Part shown: positions 1 through 8,775 of the stretch, piece by piece
Layout of the letters: the number at the start of each line of letters is the position of its first letter
Numbering within the stretch: position 1 is the stretch's first letter
NCBI RefSeq assembly: GCF_001648555.1
Contig: NZ_LQXM01000020.1
Location: 1-64,000 of the forward strand
Source of the DNA: Rossellomorea aquimaris TF-12
GTDB taxonomy: Bacteria; Bacillota; Bacilli; Bacillales; Bacillaceae_B
Direction of reading: 5' to 3'
DNA length: 64,000 nucleotides
Made by a program: the position numbers and the translations under genes
Notes under the pieces: model-generated
Databases searched by the model: none
The model's input: the letters and a program-made list of their open reading frames with translations, nothing else
Told to the model about the DNA's origin: nothing

Positions 1-66
1 CCATATATGGCTTAGAGGTTTTTTTACTTTTATCTTTATGTGTATCAAAATCCTTGCTAATAATAA

Positions 67-1584
67 CTACCCAATGTCTTTAACATCAGAAGAACTCTTT
101 TTCTTCCTTTTGCTGATTCCTTCTTTTTGAAAAGAAAGAATTAATCCATATGTCATTACAAATAAGATTATTCCTAACGGTAATGCCGTGATGATCGTAG
201 CAGCTTGTAATCCGCTAATACCTCCTGTACCCATTAGAATGGCTGCGATCGCTGCCAAAATAAGTCCCCAACTAAACTTCACAAAGAAGGGTGGGTTTAA
301 ACTACCGTTTGAGGTTTGCATCCCAAGTACGAACGTGGCAGAATCGGCAGATGTAACAAAAAATGTAATGATTAAGAATAGTGAAATGACTGATAAAACG
401 ACACTTAAAGGCATCTGATCATAAACATAGAACAGAGCAGTCTCGAGACTTTGCCCCGATACATCTACACCTTGTACCAAGTCATAATACAATCCCGTTC
501 CACCGAATACACCAAACCATAAAGCACATACTATTGTAGGCACAATGATGACGGCAATGATGAATTCTCGAACCGTTCTTCCTTTTGATACCCTAGCAAT
601 GAAGGTTCCAACAAATGGAGTCCAAGAAATCCACCAAGCCCAATAGAAAATCGTCCAATCTTTTACCCATTGGTTGTCCTCAACATTAAATGGAGAGAAC
701 CTCAATCCCATGCTCGGTAAATTTTGCACATAGCTACCAAATGTGGTTGAAAATAATTCAAGAACAAATTGAGTAGGACCTAAAATAAGAAATGTGAAGA
801 ATAATAATACTGCTAAGACCATATTAGCATTACTTAGATATTTTATCCCTTTTGATAGTCCGGAAGCAGCAGATGAAATAAATAAAACTGTGGCAACCGC
901 CATAATGACAAGCTGTACTTTAAAATTAATGGGAATATCTAATAAGTAATTTAGTCCACTATTTATTTGCTGAGCTCCAATTCCAAGTGAAATAGCAACA
1001 CCGAAGATCGTTGCAAATACTGCCACTATATCAACAATATAACCAATTGGACCTTTCACTTTTTCACCGAGAACCGGGTAAAGAGTGGCACTCATTAAAC
1101 CTGGCATCCCTTTTCTGAACTTGTAATAAGCCAATGCTAATGCGACCACTGCATAGATTGCCCATGCATGGAATCCCCAATGCAGATATGTATAACGTAA
1201 ACCAACCTTAGCAGATTCAATGGTCCCTCCTTCACCAAAAGGAGGAGATGAGTAATGAGAAACTGGCTCTGACACACCATAAAACAATAACCCAATTCCC
1301 ATTCCAGCACTAAATAACATGGCAAACCATGTTGCAGTTGAATACTCTGGCTTGTCATCTTCTTTACCAAGCTTAATTCTTCCATATTTACTAAAAGCAA
1401 AGAATATTGCAACGACAAAAAAGAATGTTGCCGAAAATTGATAAAACCATCCAAACTTATCTAATAAAATTCCCTGGATGTTCGACATGACGTCCATTAA
1501 CTGATCTGGTAATATTACTCCCCAGGCAACAAATATGACACCAATCGTAAAGGATATCCAAAACATTGGAGTAAAATTCTTCAA
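67..1584 (-). CDS. BCCT family glycine betaine/choline transporter (OpuD/BetL-like)
   Basis: Sodium-coupled uptake of compatible solutes such as glycine betaine for osmoprotection, in the cytoplasmic membrane. The 505-residue product has about 12 hydrophobic segments. It carries the BCCT glycine-rich stretch GMGIGLLFYGVSEP and the tryptophan-rich signature WAWWISWTPFVGTFIARVSKGR in the middle of the protein, followed by a basic tail (KRKKK). The start is TTG, with a G-rich ribosome binding site about 9 bases upstream. Length matches OpuD/BetL-type proteins, which lack a long regulatory C-terminus. It is monocistronic. Exact substrate cannot be read from the sequence. Confidence 0.93.
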   Translation of the reverse strand: MKNFTPMFWISFTIGVIFVAWGVILPDQLMDVMSNIQGILLDKFGWFYQFSATFFFVVAIFFAFSKYGRIKLGKEDDKPEYSTATWFAMLFSAGMGIGLLFYGVSEPVSHYSSPPFGEGGTIESAKVGLRYTYLHWGFHAWAIYAVVALALAYYKFRKGMPGLMSATLYPVLGEKVKGPIGYIVDIVAVFATIFGVAISLGIGAQQINSGLNYLLDIPINFKVQLVIMAVATVLFISSAASGLSKGIKYLSNANMVLAVLLFFTFLILGPTQFVLELFSTTFGSYVQNLPSMGLRFSPFNVEDNQWVKDWTIFYWAWWISWTPFVGTFIARVSKGRTVREFIIAVIIVPTIVCALWFGVFGGTGLYYDLVQGVDVSGQSLETALFYVYDQMPLSVVLSVISLFLIITFFVTSADSATFVLGMQTSNGSLNPPFFVKFSWGLILAAIAAILMGTGGISGLQAATIITALPLGIILFVMTYGLILSFQKEGISKRKKKSSSDVKDIG

Positions 1585-1702
1585 CTAACATTTCCCCCTT
1601 ATTTTTTTGTAGAGTTTAATTAAATGAGTAGATATGCAGAGGATTTAACAAATACACAATTTTATTAATACCCTATATTCGAATACTTAAACAGAAGTGG
1701 TT

Positions 1703-1752
1703 AACATTTGAGGGACGGACCTCCAAAATTGGAGGTCCGTCCCTCAAATGTT
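1703..1752. repeat. Perfect 24-bp inverted repeat containing the GGGACGGACCTCC word
   Basis: Two perfect 24-base arms (1703-1726 and 1729-1752) are separated by two bases. The core of each arm is GGGACGGACCTCC. The stop codon of the leftward hydrolase gene lies inside the right arm. There is no clear T-run after the hairpin on the minus strand, so it is not a standard terminator. The core word recurs elsewhere in the window. Confidence 0.85.
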
Positions 1753-2586
1753 TTGTGTTTGGAATTGTTGAATTGCTTTTTGGAATTTGTCTCGCTCTTC
1801 CAGGAATGGGTAGTGGTTACTTTCTTCAAAAATAATCATTTCACTATTTGAAATACCTTCATGCATTTCATATGTTAGTTCCACTGGGCACTGAACATCA
1901 TGCCTTCCACAAAGTAAGAGTGTTTGAGCAGTGATTTGCGGTAACTTGTTGGTAACATCATATATCAACAGTTCCGATGAAAAATGATTCAATCGGAGTA
2001 CATTCATTTTTTTTTGAATCTTTCCATTAAACCAATCATGGTATTTTTCTGAATGGTACAAAGACAATTTTGTTCTCTCTTCTGAAAGTTCCTTTCTTTT
2101 TACTGTTGACAATTTTGGATTTTTTAGAGCAATTAATAAATCTTGCATAACTTTAAATTGAGGGTGCTCCTGATGATAAATACATTGCTTGCAATCTGTA
2201 TAATCTCTCGGGGATGCTCCAGTAATGATAAGTTGTTCCAAGCTGGAAGAGTACCGTATTCCATAAATCACACCCAGTATACCACCTGTAGAATGTCCCG
2301 CGAAACTCCATGATGTATAACCCAATGACATTCTAATTTCTTCTAAATCAAGAAGGGTATAAATCATGCTTAAATCAAACGGTTCTTCAGATAAAACTGA
2401 ATGACCACATTCCCTAAGATTAACCAGTATGACATGATAATACTGAGTAAAACAATCAGCATAATGGTCTCCTGTTTCATTAAATTCTGAATAAAGATGA
2501 GTAATACATAGGGGTTGACCAACCCCTTTCCTAAACACTTCGAAAGTTCCTCTTTTAGTATGAACCAGTTGTTGTTCCCATTGCAT
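1744..2586 (-). CDS. Alpha/beta hydrolase
   Basis: Serine hydrolase of the alpha/beta fold, 280 residues, probably cytoplasmic. The nucleophile elbow is GHSTGG (Ser99). Asp230 in CGRHD and His258 in SNHYP complete a plausible catalytic triad. The arrangement is like the S33 proline iminopeptidase/lactonase-type hydrolases, but the substrate cannot be inferred. The start ATG is preceded by a weak purine-poor region, so translation may be low. The last codons and the stop lie inside a perfect inverted repeat, which suggests the repeat supplied or replaced the original 3' end of the gene. Confidence 0.85.
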   Translation of the reverse strand: MQWEQQLVHTKRGTFEVFRKGVGQPLCITHLYSEFNETGDHYADCFTQYYHVILVNLRECGHSVLSEEPFDLSMIYTLLDLEEIRMSLGYTSWSFAGHSTGGILGVIYGIRYSSSLEQLIITGASPRDYTDCKQCIYHQEHPQFKVMQDLLIALKNPKLSTVKRKELSEERTKLSLYHSEKYHDWFNGKIQKKMNVLRLNHFSSELLIYDVTNKLPQITAQTLLLCGRHDVQCPVELTYEMHEGISNSEMIIFEESNHYPFLEERDKFQKAIQQFQTQNI

Positions 2587-2857
2587 AGTCGGCCCCCCTA
2601 TATATCAATCTAGAATTAATGCTTCTTAAAACGCAAACTAATATTGAGCTTCTTTTCTGTAAAGATTATGTAGACTATTTTTTGAATGTGTACTATCTAT
2701 AATTATGATCCATAGAAATGACCCTAACTCAGCCTAGCATTGCCCACTAGTTAAAGGTATGTCAATCGTACCATTTTTATCTGTTTCTTCAAATATTCCC
2801 CTATCATACTCATCTTATTGTACTCTATAAATATATGAAAAAAGGAGGAAAGTTGCT

Positions 2858-4048
2858 TTGTTAAAATTAAATCATTCCATAAACTTATTAATTGTATTCT
2901 TAGCTTTTCTCTTAACAGGTTGCACTGAACTACCATCTAACTCTATTTCTCAACCTGACACAGTCCAAAAAATCCAGCCAAATGTTGAAAAAAACCTGGA
3001 AAACCTTTCAGTGAAAGAAGCAATGGAAAATCAAGATGGACGTATGGTTAGAGTTAGCGGTTATATTGTAGGACAACCCATTTCTGAGTCGAATATTGTT
3101 ATGGACAATTATTCAAACAATTTCTCGCTTGCATTGGCTGATTTAAATACAGAACAAGATCCAAAACATATTCTCTATGTACAGATTCCATCTGAGTTCA
3201 GACATCGTTTTGGCTTACAAAGCAATCCAAGCTTAAAAGGGAAAAAGCTTTCCTTAACAGGCAATTTATCATTATATTTCTCTCATCCCGGTTTAAAGTC
3301 CCCCTCTGAAATATCTTTTATAAATGAGGATGATAAAAACGAGGATCCTAAAAATCCACCAGAATTAGAAGTGTATTATGCATCTGCTTCAGGTAAAAAA
3401 GGAGATGACTTAAAAAAAGCCCTTCATGAAATCATAGACAACCACACTGAGCTTTCCTACAAGGATGTGTGGGATGCACTAAGAAAAACAGACGAAGACC
3501 CAAATAACCCAAACAATGTCATCCTCCTGTATTCAGGGCGTTCACAATCAAAATACTCTAATGGAGGAGACATTGATGATTGGAACCGTGAACATGTCTG
3601 GGCTAAATCTCACGGAGACTTTGGAACAGCTAAAGGACCAGGGACGGACCTCCATCATATACGACCAACAGATGTTACCATTAATTCATCGAGAAGTAAC
3701 CTGGATTTTGATTCAGGAGGATTACCTCACCCTGAAGCTCCTCTCACCTTTTATGATCAAGATTCCTGGGAACCACGTGATTCAATTAAAGGCGATGTTG
3801 CAAGAATGCTCTTTTATATGAGTGTTCGATACGAAGGGGACAACGAAGAAATTGATTTAGAGTTAAATGACATTGTAGAAAATAACCATAATCCTTTTCA
3901 TGGAAAGCAATCTGTTCTATTACAATGGCATAATGAAGACCCTGTAGATGATTCAGAAAGACGAAGAAATCAAATAATCTATGAACAGTACCAAGGAAAT
4001 CGAAATCCATTTATCGATCACCCTGAGTGGATTAATGAAATGTGGTAA
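2858..4048 (+). CDS. Secreted EndA/endonuclease I family nuclease lipoprotein
   Basis: Extracellular non-specific nuclease, 396 residues. The N-terminus is a signal peptide with a lipobox (LLTGC), so the mature protein should be lipid-anchored. An OB-like N-terminal module (about residues 50-150, DUF6359/YhcR-like) precedes the endonuclease I domain (about 170-396). The active-site block is DWNREHVWAKSHG followed by GPGTDLHHIRP, as in B. subtilis Bsn/YurI. The start is TTG with AAAGGAGGA 8 bases upstream. Likely role: digestion of environmental DNA/RNA for nutrients. A copy of the recurring word GGGACGGACCTCC (3641-3653) encodes the conserved GTDLHH segment. Confidence 0.9.
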   Translation: MLKLNHSINLLIVFLAFLLTGCTELPSNSISQPDTVQKIQPNVEKNLENLSVKEAMENQDGRMVRVSGYIVGQPISESNIVMDNYSNNFSLALADLNTEQDPKHILYVQIPSEFRHRFGLQSNPSLKGKKLSLTGNLSLYFSHPGLKSPSEISFINEDDKNEDPKNPPELEVYYASASGKKGDDLKKALHEIIDNHTELSYKDVWDALRKTDEDPNNPNNVILLYSGRSQSKYSNGGDIDDWNREHVWAKSHGDFGTAKGPGTDLHHIRPTDVTINSSRSNLDFDSGGLPHPEAPLTFYDQDSWEPRDSIKGDVARMLFYMSVRYEGDNEEIDLELNDIVENNHNPFHGKQSVLLQWHNEDPVDDSERRRNQIIYEQYQGNRNPFIDHPEWINEMW

Positions 4049-4175
4049 TCAAATGTACCTTCTGAATGAATGTCAAACTCTTAATACTTCCCTCCCAATA
4101 AAAATATCCATTAATTAATGTCGTGTATTATTTTTTGGCATCTCGGGCAAATTAAATGATATGGAGGTGATAATC

Positions 4176-4316
4176 ATGACAAACAACAATAACAACAAAA
4201 AACCACAACAACAAAAAAATGAAGCTGAATTCGCTCAAGAGCAAAATGCTGCTCAAAAAGCTAGAAAAGCTGCTAAGCAACAAAACCAACAAAACCAACA
4301 AAATCAAAATAAGTAA
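4176..4316 (+). CDS. Gamma-type small acid-soluble spore protein (SspE-like)
   Basis: A 46-residue protein made almost entirely of N, Q, K and A, with the gamma-SASP signature EFAQEQNAAQKARKAA followed by NQQ-type repeats. Gamma-SASPs are amino-acid stores in the spore core, degraded at germination by GPR protease. B. subtilis SspE has two copies of the repeat; here there is one. A GGAGGTG ribosome binding site precedes the ATG. Upstream, GTATT and CAAATTA spaced about 18 bp resemble a sigma-G promoter, which would fit forespore expression, but this is a weak match. A strong terminator follows. Confidence 0.85.
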   Translation: MTNNNNNKKPQQQKNEAEFAQEQNAAQKARKAAKQQNQQNQQNQNK

Positions 4317-4345
4317 TCTAACATACTGACACAAACACTTACTTA

Positions 4346-4379
4346 AAAAGAGACTAGTTTACCAAAACTAGTCTCTTTC
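4346..4379 (+). terminator. Rho-independent terminator after the SASP gene
   Basis: Stem AAGAGACTAGTTT / AAACTAGTCTCTT with a short loop, followed by a modest T-run. The A-run on the other side means it may also serve the leftward ABC-F gene. Confidence 0.8.
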
Positions 4380-4409
4380 ATGAGGTCCGTCCCTCCCTAA
4401 AAAGACCTT

Positions 4410-6023
4410 TTATTTTCCCGTTTTCTCTTTCTTTAGGGACTGGCGAATAAGGTTTAGCCTCTTTAATACTCTGGTGTATTCTTCTTCTAAACCATCCATA
4501 TCCTTTTCTTCTTCTGGAAAACTTAATCTGCTTATTAATTCAACAAGTTTATTTTCTAACATCAGCTGTTCATCATTGTTATGACTCTTAGGTAAAGTGT
4601 GAGAATTCGATTGCTCCCAATCTCGTAGAGATCCGTCAAACATTTCCACTTGATTATCTTTTATGATCCATAGCTTATTTGCTACATTTTCAATAAACCG
4701 TTTGTCATGAGATACGAGCAAGATAGTACCTGGGTAATCGATTAATAACCCTTCTAGCGCTTCTAAAGTATCAAGATCCACATGGTTTGTTGGTTCATCT
4801 AATACCAGTAAGTTAAAGTCTCCCACTAATAATTTACCAATCGCAACCTTTACTCTTTCCCCACCGCTTAAATGGTTAATTTTTTTATGCACATCTTCTT
4901 CATAAAAGCGTAAACGAGCTAAAATGATGCGAATAACATGTTGCGGCAATGTGCTACCATTCATAATAAATTCAAGAATCGTTTTATCTAATGGCAAATT
5001 GGAAAGCTGTTGATCAAAATAGCCAACCTTCACACTTTTAGATATATCAACCCTATCGTCTTTTTCTTCTAGAAGTTGACGGATTAAAGAGGTTTTGCCG
5101 CTTCCGTTCTCCCCAATACACGCAGTTTTACTGCCTGTTTTTAATTTCAACTGAGAAATGGAATACAAACGTTTTTGATGAAATGTTTTTTCAATATCCT
5201 TCGCTATAAGCAATTGCTTTCGATGGACGGGTGATTGAACGGTATACTCCATTTTGACTTTTTCCCACTCAAATGGCTTTTCAACCTTTTCTAATCTTTC
5301 CACTCTTTCACGAATCACATTAGATACTCTTTCAATTTTCCCCTTTTTCCCAGCAGCTTTTCCTTTATAAAGACTTGACTCGGAAGTTCCCATTCTAGAA
5401 GGTGGTTTGTTCATATTTTGGGACTGCTGAACCTTTTTACGATACCGTTCCATCAACCGTTTCTTTTCTTTTGTATATTCTTCATATTTTTCCTCTTGTG
5501 ATACTTTTTCTCTTTCTTTTGCTTTAAGATAGTCTGTATAATTTCCTTCATATTCTTTGAATTCCCCATGAGATAACTCCCATATTTTTGTGCAAACACC
5601 GTCAAGTAATGATCGATCATGTGAAGCTATAATACATGCTCCCGACCAATTTTTTAGCCTTACCTTTAAATCTTCCACTTTAGACCAATCTAGGTTGTTT
5701 GATGGTTCATCTAAAAAAAGTATATCCGGGTTATGAGCGAAGACTTCATTTAATTTACGAGTTGTTTTCTCTCCACCACTTAGTGGTTCGATAAAATCAC
5801 TTTCACTACTTAATTGCTCAAAATAGCCTGTTGTCCCATACCATTCAACCTCTGTTTTATTAGAATTTATACCAAGCAGTGTTTTAATCAGCAATGACTT
5901 CCCTTGTCCATTTCTCCCAATAAGACCGATTTTTTCTCCTTTATAAATCGATAACTGGGGTAAAGAAAAGAATGTTTTTTCTCCAATTGAAAAGTGAATA
6001 TTTTTAGCTTTCATATACAACAT
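4410..6023 (-). CDS. ABC-F ribosomal protection-type ATPase (Vga/VmlR-like)
   Basis: Cytoplasmic protein with two ABC ATPase domains and no membrane domain, 537 residues. The first Walker A is GRNGQGKS and the second GENGSGKT. Signatures LSGGEK and LSGGER and Walker B motifs LFLDEP and LVLDEP are all present, and a charged interdomain linker lies between about residues 190 and 290. This is the layout of antibiotic-resistance ABC-F proteins that dislodge lincosamides, streptogramin A or pleuromutilins from the ribosome. I chose the ATG at 6023 because a GGGGAGG site lies 7 bases upstream. The frame stays open to 6092, but that stretch runs through the leader hairpin. Which drugs it affects cannot be told from sequence; a housekeeping ABC-F is less likely given the attenuator. 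Confidence 0.85.
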   Translation of the reverse strand: MLYMKAKNIHFSIGEKTFFSLPQLSIYKGEKIGLIGRNGQGKSLLIKTLLGINSNKTEVEWYGTTGYFEQLSSESDFIEPLSGGEKTTRKLNEVFAHNPDILFLDEPSNNLDWSKVEDLKVRLKNWSGACIIASHDRSLLDGVCTKIWELSHGEFKEYEGNYTDYLKAKEREKVSQEEKYEEYTKEKKRLMERYRKKVQQSQNMNKPPSRMGTSESSLYKGKAAGKKGKIERVSNVIRERVERLEKVEKPFEWEKVKMEYTVQSPVHRKQLLIAKDIEKTFHQKRLYSISQLKLKTGSKTACIGENGSGKTSLIRQLLEEKDDRVDISKSVKVGYFDQQLSNLPLDKTILEFIMNGSTLPQHVIRIILARLRFYEEDVHKKINHLSGGERVKVAIGKLLVGDFNLLVLDEPTNHVDLDTLEALEGLLIDYPGTILLVSHDKRFIENVANKLWIIKDNQVEMFDGSLRDWEQSNSHTLPKSHNNDEQLMLENKLVELISRLSFPEEEKDMDGLEEEYTRVLKRLNLIRQSLKKEKTGK

Positions 6024-6056
6024 AAAAAAACCTCCCCGAAATGCTCCGGAAAGGTT
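6024..6056 (-). promoter_or_regulatory. Attenuator terminator in the ABC-F leader, overlapping the ribosome binding site
   Basis: On the minus strand a ten-pair stem, AACCTTTCCG with CGGGGAGGTT, is followed by seven T. It ends right at the ATG of the ABC-F gene. The 3' arm contains the GGGGAGG ribosome binding site. Folding would both end transcription and hide the start site. Resistance ABC-F genes are commonly induced by drug-stalled ribosomes on a leader ORF that prevents such a hairpin. Confidence 0.8.
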
Positions 6057-6079
6057 ATTTATAGCATATTCCTTTATAA

Positions 6080-6109
6080 TCATTCTGTGCACATAATCAG
6101 AAAAGCCAT
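6080..6109 (-). CDS. Possible leader peptide of the ABC-F gene (MAFLIMCTE)
   Basis: A nine-codon ORF (or its last four codons, MCTE) ends just upstream of the attenuator. Its TGA overlaps an ATG (ATGA) that opens the frame running into the ABC-F gene. No good ribosome binding site is visible before either ATG. The position fits a ribosome-stalling uORF, but the call rests only on position and context. Confidence 0.35.
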   Translation of the reverse strand: MAFLIMCTE

Positions 6110-6352
6110 CAGTTTATTTATAGAAAATAATTCTGTGGACTAAATAACACAAGTATCACTTGTGCTTATATATGAGCAATGAATGCCAAAAGGGCATACT
6201 ACACCTATCCGGAACGAGCAAAATAAAATTATTAAAAATAGCTAAACTCGTTTGGGTCTGGACAGGTCATTTACTTCATTGCTCTACAATTCAGTCCTTT
6301 CATACTTTATATTTTCATTATATAAACCAAGAATATAAAGTGCAACCAAATT

Positions 6353-6565
6353 TTAACTTTTTTTCATTTTTTTAAACGGTTTATAGGCAATGATTACAGC
6401 AACAACTGCTGAAATCACATTTATCAATGTACCAATGATTGGATTTCCTCCATATCCGGAAGGGTAAAGATATGTTAACAATAGTCCTACCACAATACTC
6501 AATAGAAGCGTCATTAATACAAAAATTCCAATAAAAACGAAAAACTTTCTAGCATACTTCCACAA
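6353..6565 (-). CDS. Small membrane protein
   Basis: A 70-residue protein with two hydrophobic helices (about residues 8-33 and 43-61), a glycine/proline loop between them and a basic C-terminus (KPFKKMKKS). The start is TTG with GAGGTG 8 bases upstream. No family recognised. It is transcribed alone, leftwards, between the ABC-F leader and another hypothetical gene. Confidence 0.6.
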   Translation of the reverse strand: MWKYARKFFVFIGIFVLMTLLLSIVVGLLLTYLYPSGYGGNPIIGTLINVISAVVAVIIAYKPFKKMKKS

Positions 6566-6647
6566 AACAAAATCACCTCTGAACTCTTTAAAATGGTATG
6601 TATGGGTTTACTATATCACACACAAAAAATGAAATAATGATTACATA

Positions 6648-6989
6648 TTATAAATATTTATAAGAATTCAATATCCCTTTTATGTATGGTGTTTTTTCCG
6701 GAATGGCCACCCCACAACGAATTAATTCGCTCCATAAATATCGATCTAAGGAATAATAATCTCTATTAATTTTATTTTTTAAAATCCAATGGGGGATTTG
6801 TATTTCGTACACCTTATGTTCGTAAGTTAATAGTAGTTGATAGGTTGACCCCCAACCCATTATAAGGACAGAGCTATTTTGATCCCAATCCAATAATTGT
6901 TTTTCTACACATTCGATTACATGAAAAAAAAATTCTTTATGGGAAAATTCAGCTGCAATATGGTCTCTGGTCAAATCATAGAAATTCAT
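6648..6989 (-). CDS. Hypothetical protein, 113 residues
   Basis: A soluble protein with no signal peptide or membrane segment, rich in aromatic residues. A good AAGGAG site lies 8 bases before the ATG. I recognise no family. It sits between a small membrane protein and the cold shock gene, all on the minus strand, with a separate hairpin upstream, so it probably has its own promoter. Confidence 0.6.
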   Translation of the reverse strand: MNFYDLTRDHIAAEFSHKEFFFHVIECVEKQLLDWDQNSSVLIMGWGSTYQLLLTYEHKVYEIQIPHWILKNKINRDYYSLDRYLWSELIRCGVAIPEKTPYIKGILNSYKYL

Positions 6990-7036
6990 TATCGATCTCC
7001 TTCGGAATGTAATGTACTACTATGCTATATAAAAGT

Positions 7037-7074
7037 AAACACTCCCTGCTAAAAGTATGGTGGAGTGTTTTTTT
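7037..7074 (+). terminator. Terminator-like hairpin with no gene upstream on the same strand
   Basis: Stem AAACACTCC / GGAGTGTTT with a 16-base loop, followed by TTTT on the plus strand. Neighbouring genes all run leftwards. It could end a short plus-strand RNA or be a bidirectional stop upstream of the 113-residue gene. Confidence 0.55.
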
Positions 7075-7203
7075 AAGGATATGTAGGGAAAATTCTAACA
7101 GATCTATATCATCACTATATTAGTATAGTACTTTTTCGATATATTGAATAGTATGATTCATTAAACTCTTCGATAATTCCTCAGATAATTTCAAACAACC
7201 TAT

Positions 7204-7238
7204 AAAAAAACAGAGTACGTCAATGACGTACTCTGTTT
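7204..7238 (-). terminator. Terminator of the cold shock gene
   Basis: Perfect stem CAGAGTACGT / ACGTACTCTG with a T-run on the minus strand, 20 bases after the cold shock stop codon. Confidence 0.85.
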
Positions 7239-7257
7239 GGAAGTTTTTACAATTGAA

Positions 7258-7455
7258 TTACTTTTGAACGTTTGCTGCTTGTGGTCCACGAGCACCTTCA
7301 ACGATTTCAAATGTAACGTCTTGACCTTCTTCTAATGATTTGTATCCTTCACCTTGGATTGCAGAGAAGTGAACAAAAACATCGTCTTGACCTTCTACTT
7401 CGATAAAACCGAAACCTTTTTCTGCGTTAAACCATTTAACTTTACCTTGTAACAT
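7258..7455 (-). CDS. CspA-family cold shock protein
   Basis: RNA chaperone that binds single-stranded RNA/DNA, cytoplasmic, 65 residues, the standard length. RNP1 is KGFGFIEV and RNP2 is VFVHFSAI; the N-terminus is [16 protein letters not shown], very close to B. subtilis CspB/C/D. An AGGAGG-like site precedes the ATG. About 150 bases of gene-free sequence upstream could be the long 5' UTR typical of csp mRNAs. Its own terminator follows. Confidence 0.96.
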   Translation of the reverse strand: MLQGKVKWFNAEKGFGFIEVEGQDDVFVHFSAIQGEGYKSLEEGQDVTFEIVEGARGPQAANVQK

Positions 7456-7627
7456 AAAACAAGTACCTCCTAGTGCAATTGCACATTAAAAATTTATATT
7501 CTTGCTCTGATTAAAGTTCAAGACGAATGTTTTCAATCATGAGTATTAATCGAACAAAAATAACTATCTATACTATAACAGATTCAAGTTAGAAACTCAA
7601 GTTTGTAAATGGGACTAATTGTAAATC

Positions 7628-8182
7628 TCACTCAACGGTTATACGCTCTTTTTCTTTGATATGTAGTTTTTTTATCATACGAATTTGGCCTCTATGGTTA
7701 ATTTCATCTTCGAAAACATGATACCACTTAAAGAAGTTGTTTCCTTTTTGACCATACCACCAATCGGTTTCTTCATAAAGCCATTCTTCCTCTTTCTCTC
7801 TAAATTCATAAATGGTCTTTTCTCTACTTTCTTTAAGTATATCCAAATAATACTCAACAGAATTCCCTTTAATGGTCTCAGCAGCTTTTGCTCCTAAACT
7901 TAAAGCAGGTTCTAAGGTTTCAGCATATTCCTCAATCTCATCATTATTCCAATTGGTAAAGGTAAGGGCTTGATAGATTTTCTCCACTGCATCAAAATGA
8001 GCAAGAAGCATACCAATTGAATTGGCTTCATCATGGCAACGATAATCCAATTCTTCAATCGATAAATTTTCAACTTCACGTATCGTCGTATAACGAGCAT
8101 ACTCCATCATAGATACTAAAAGTGAAAAGTCTTTTTTTAGACCATTCTTTTCTTTAATTAAATAAATTGAGTTCAAGTCCAT
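7628..8182 (-). CDS. DinB family protein
   Basis: A 184-residue four-helix DinB/YfiT-like protein (DUF664 type), a fold that usually binds a divalent metal through three histidines. Candidate ligands are the His in LLAHFDAVE and the two in WYHVFEDEINHRGQ near the C-terminus. Members include thiol-dependent transferases and damage-induced proteins, but for this subgroup the substrate is unknown. A TGGAGG site precedes the ATG. Monocistronic and leftward, between csp and a NUDIX gene. Confidence 0.85.
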   Translation of the reverse strand: MDLNSIYLIKEKNGLKKDFSLLVSMMEYARYTTIREVENLSIEELDYRCHDEANSIGMLLAHFDAVEKIYQALTFTNWNNDEIEEYAETLEPALSLGAKAAETIKGNSVEYYLDILKESREKTIYEFREKEEEWLYEETDWWYGQKGNNFFKWYHVFEDEINHRGQIRMIKKLHIKEKERITVE

Positions 8183-8292
8183 TTATATTCCTCCATTTTT
8201 CTTCTGTTCTATATACAGATTAGATAAAAACATTAAATCCCCTTCAAAAATATGGATTTCTCTGTTGGAAATTTAATTTTATCTTCTATAAG

Positions 8293-8652
8293 CTACTTAA
8301 AAATCAACCTTCTAATTGGATCTGTAATGTCATCAAACTTTTCAATGTCATCGAGGGAAATCCATTTCAAATCAATAATATCATCATTGCATTTTTCCTT
8401 TTTATCTAAATATACATTTCCACCAATTTCTTCTACAAGAAAAGTATACTTGCCGTCCATTTTATGTAGCAAAGAGCATATCTTAACTTCCAAACCTGTC
8501 TCTTCTTTTACTTCCCGGATACAGGCTATTTCAGGGGTTTCACCCTTCTCAATTCCTCCTCCTGGAAAAATCCATACAATTGCTCCTCTCTGAACTCTTT
8601 GTTGTACCATTAATACTTCATTGTTTCTGAGGATAATTCCTCTAGCATGCAT
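8293..8652 (-). CDS. NUDIX hydrolase, 119 residues
   Basis: Hydrolyses a nucleoside diphosphate linked to another group. The NUDIX box is complete: [20 protein letters not shown] continuing into ETGLEV (about residues 30-55). The small size and [18 protein letters not shown] start resemble MutT/ADP-ribose-type enzymes of Bacillus; the substrate is unknown. An AAAGGGGTGG site precedes the ATG. It is divergent from a second NUDIX gene about 120 bases away. Confidence 0.9.
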   Translation of the reverse strand: MHARGIILRNNEVLMVQQRVQRGAIVWIFPGGGIEKGETPEIACIREVKEETGLEVKICSLLHKMDGKYTFLVEEIGGNVYLDKKEKCNDDIIDLKWISLDDIEKFDDITDPIRRLIFK

Positions 8653-8775
8653 CGCTCCACCCCTTTCTGTATGATTTATCTAATATTACCATTTTAATAC
8701 ATACTTTTGTGGTGGGTAATCGTACATTCTGCTAAACTATTGTTCTATACAAAAAATGAGAAGGAGTTGGGTACA

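Noticed and set aside
3641-3653. Mobile-element insertion into the nuclease active site
   Set aside because: The GGGACGGACCTCC copy encodes GTDLHH, which is conserved in this nuclease family, so the protein is intact; only the DNA coincidence is noted.
4152-4334. 60-codon leftward ORF opposite the SASP gene
   Set aside because: It is a leucine/serine-rich antisense reading of the Gln/Asn-rich spore protein gene, with no start signal.
6160-6375. 71-codon rightward ORF between the ABC-F leader and the small membrane protein gene
   Set aside because: No ribosome binding site, odd composition (clusters of Cys, His, Trp and Phe), and it runs over the likely ABC-F promoter region.
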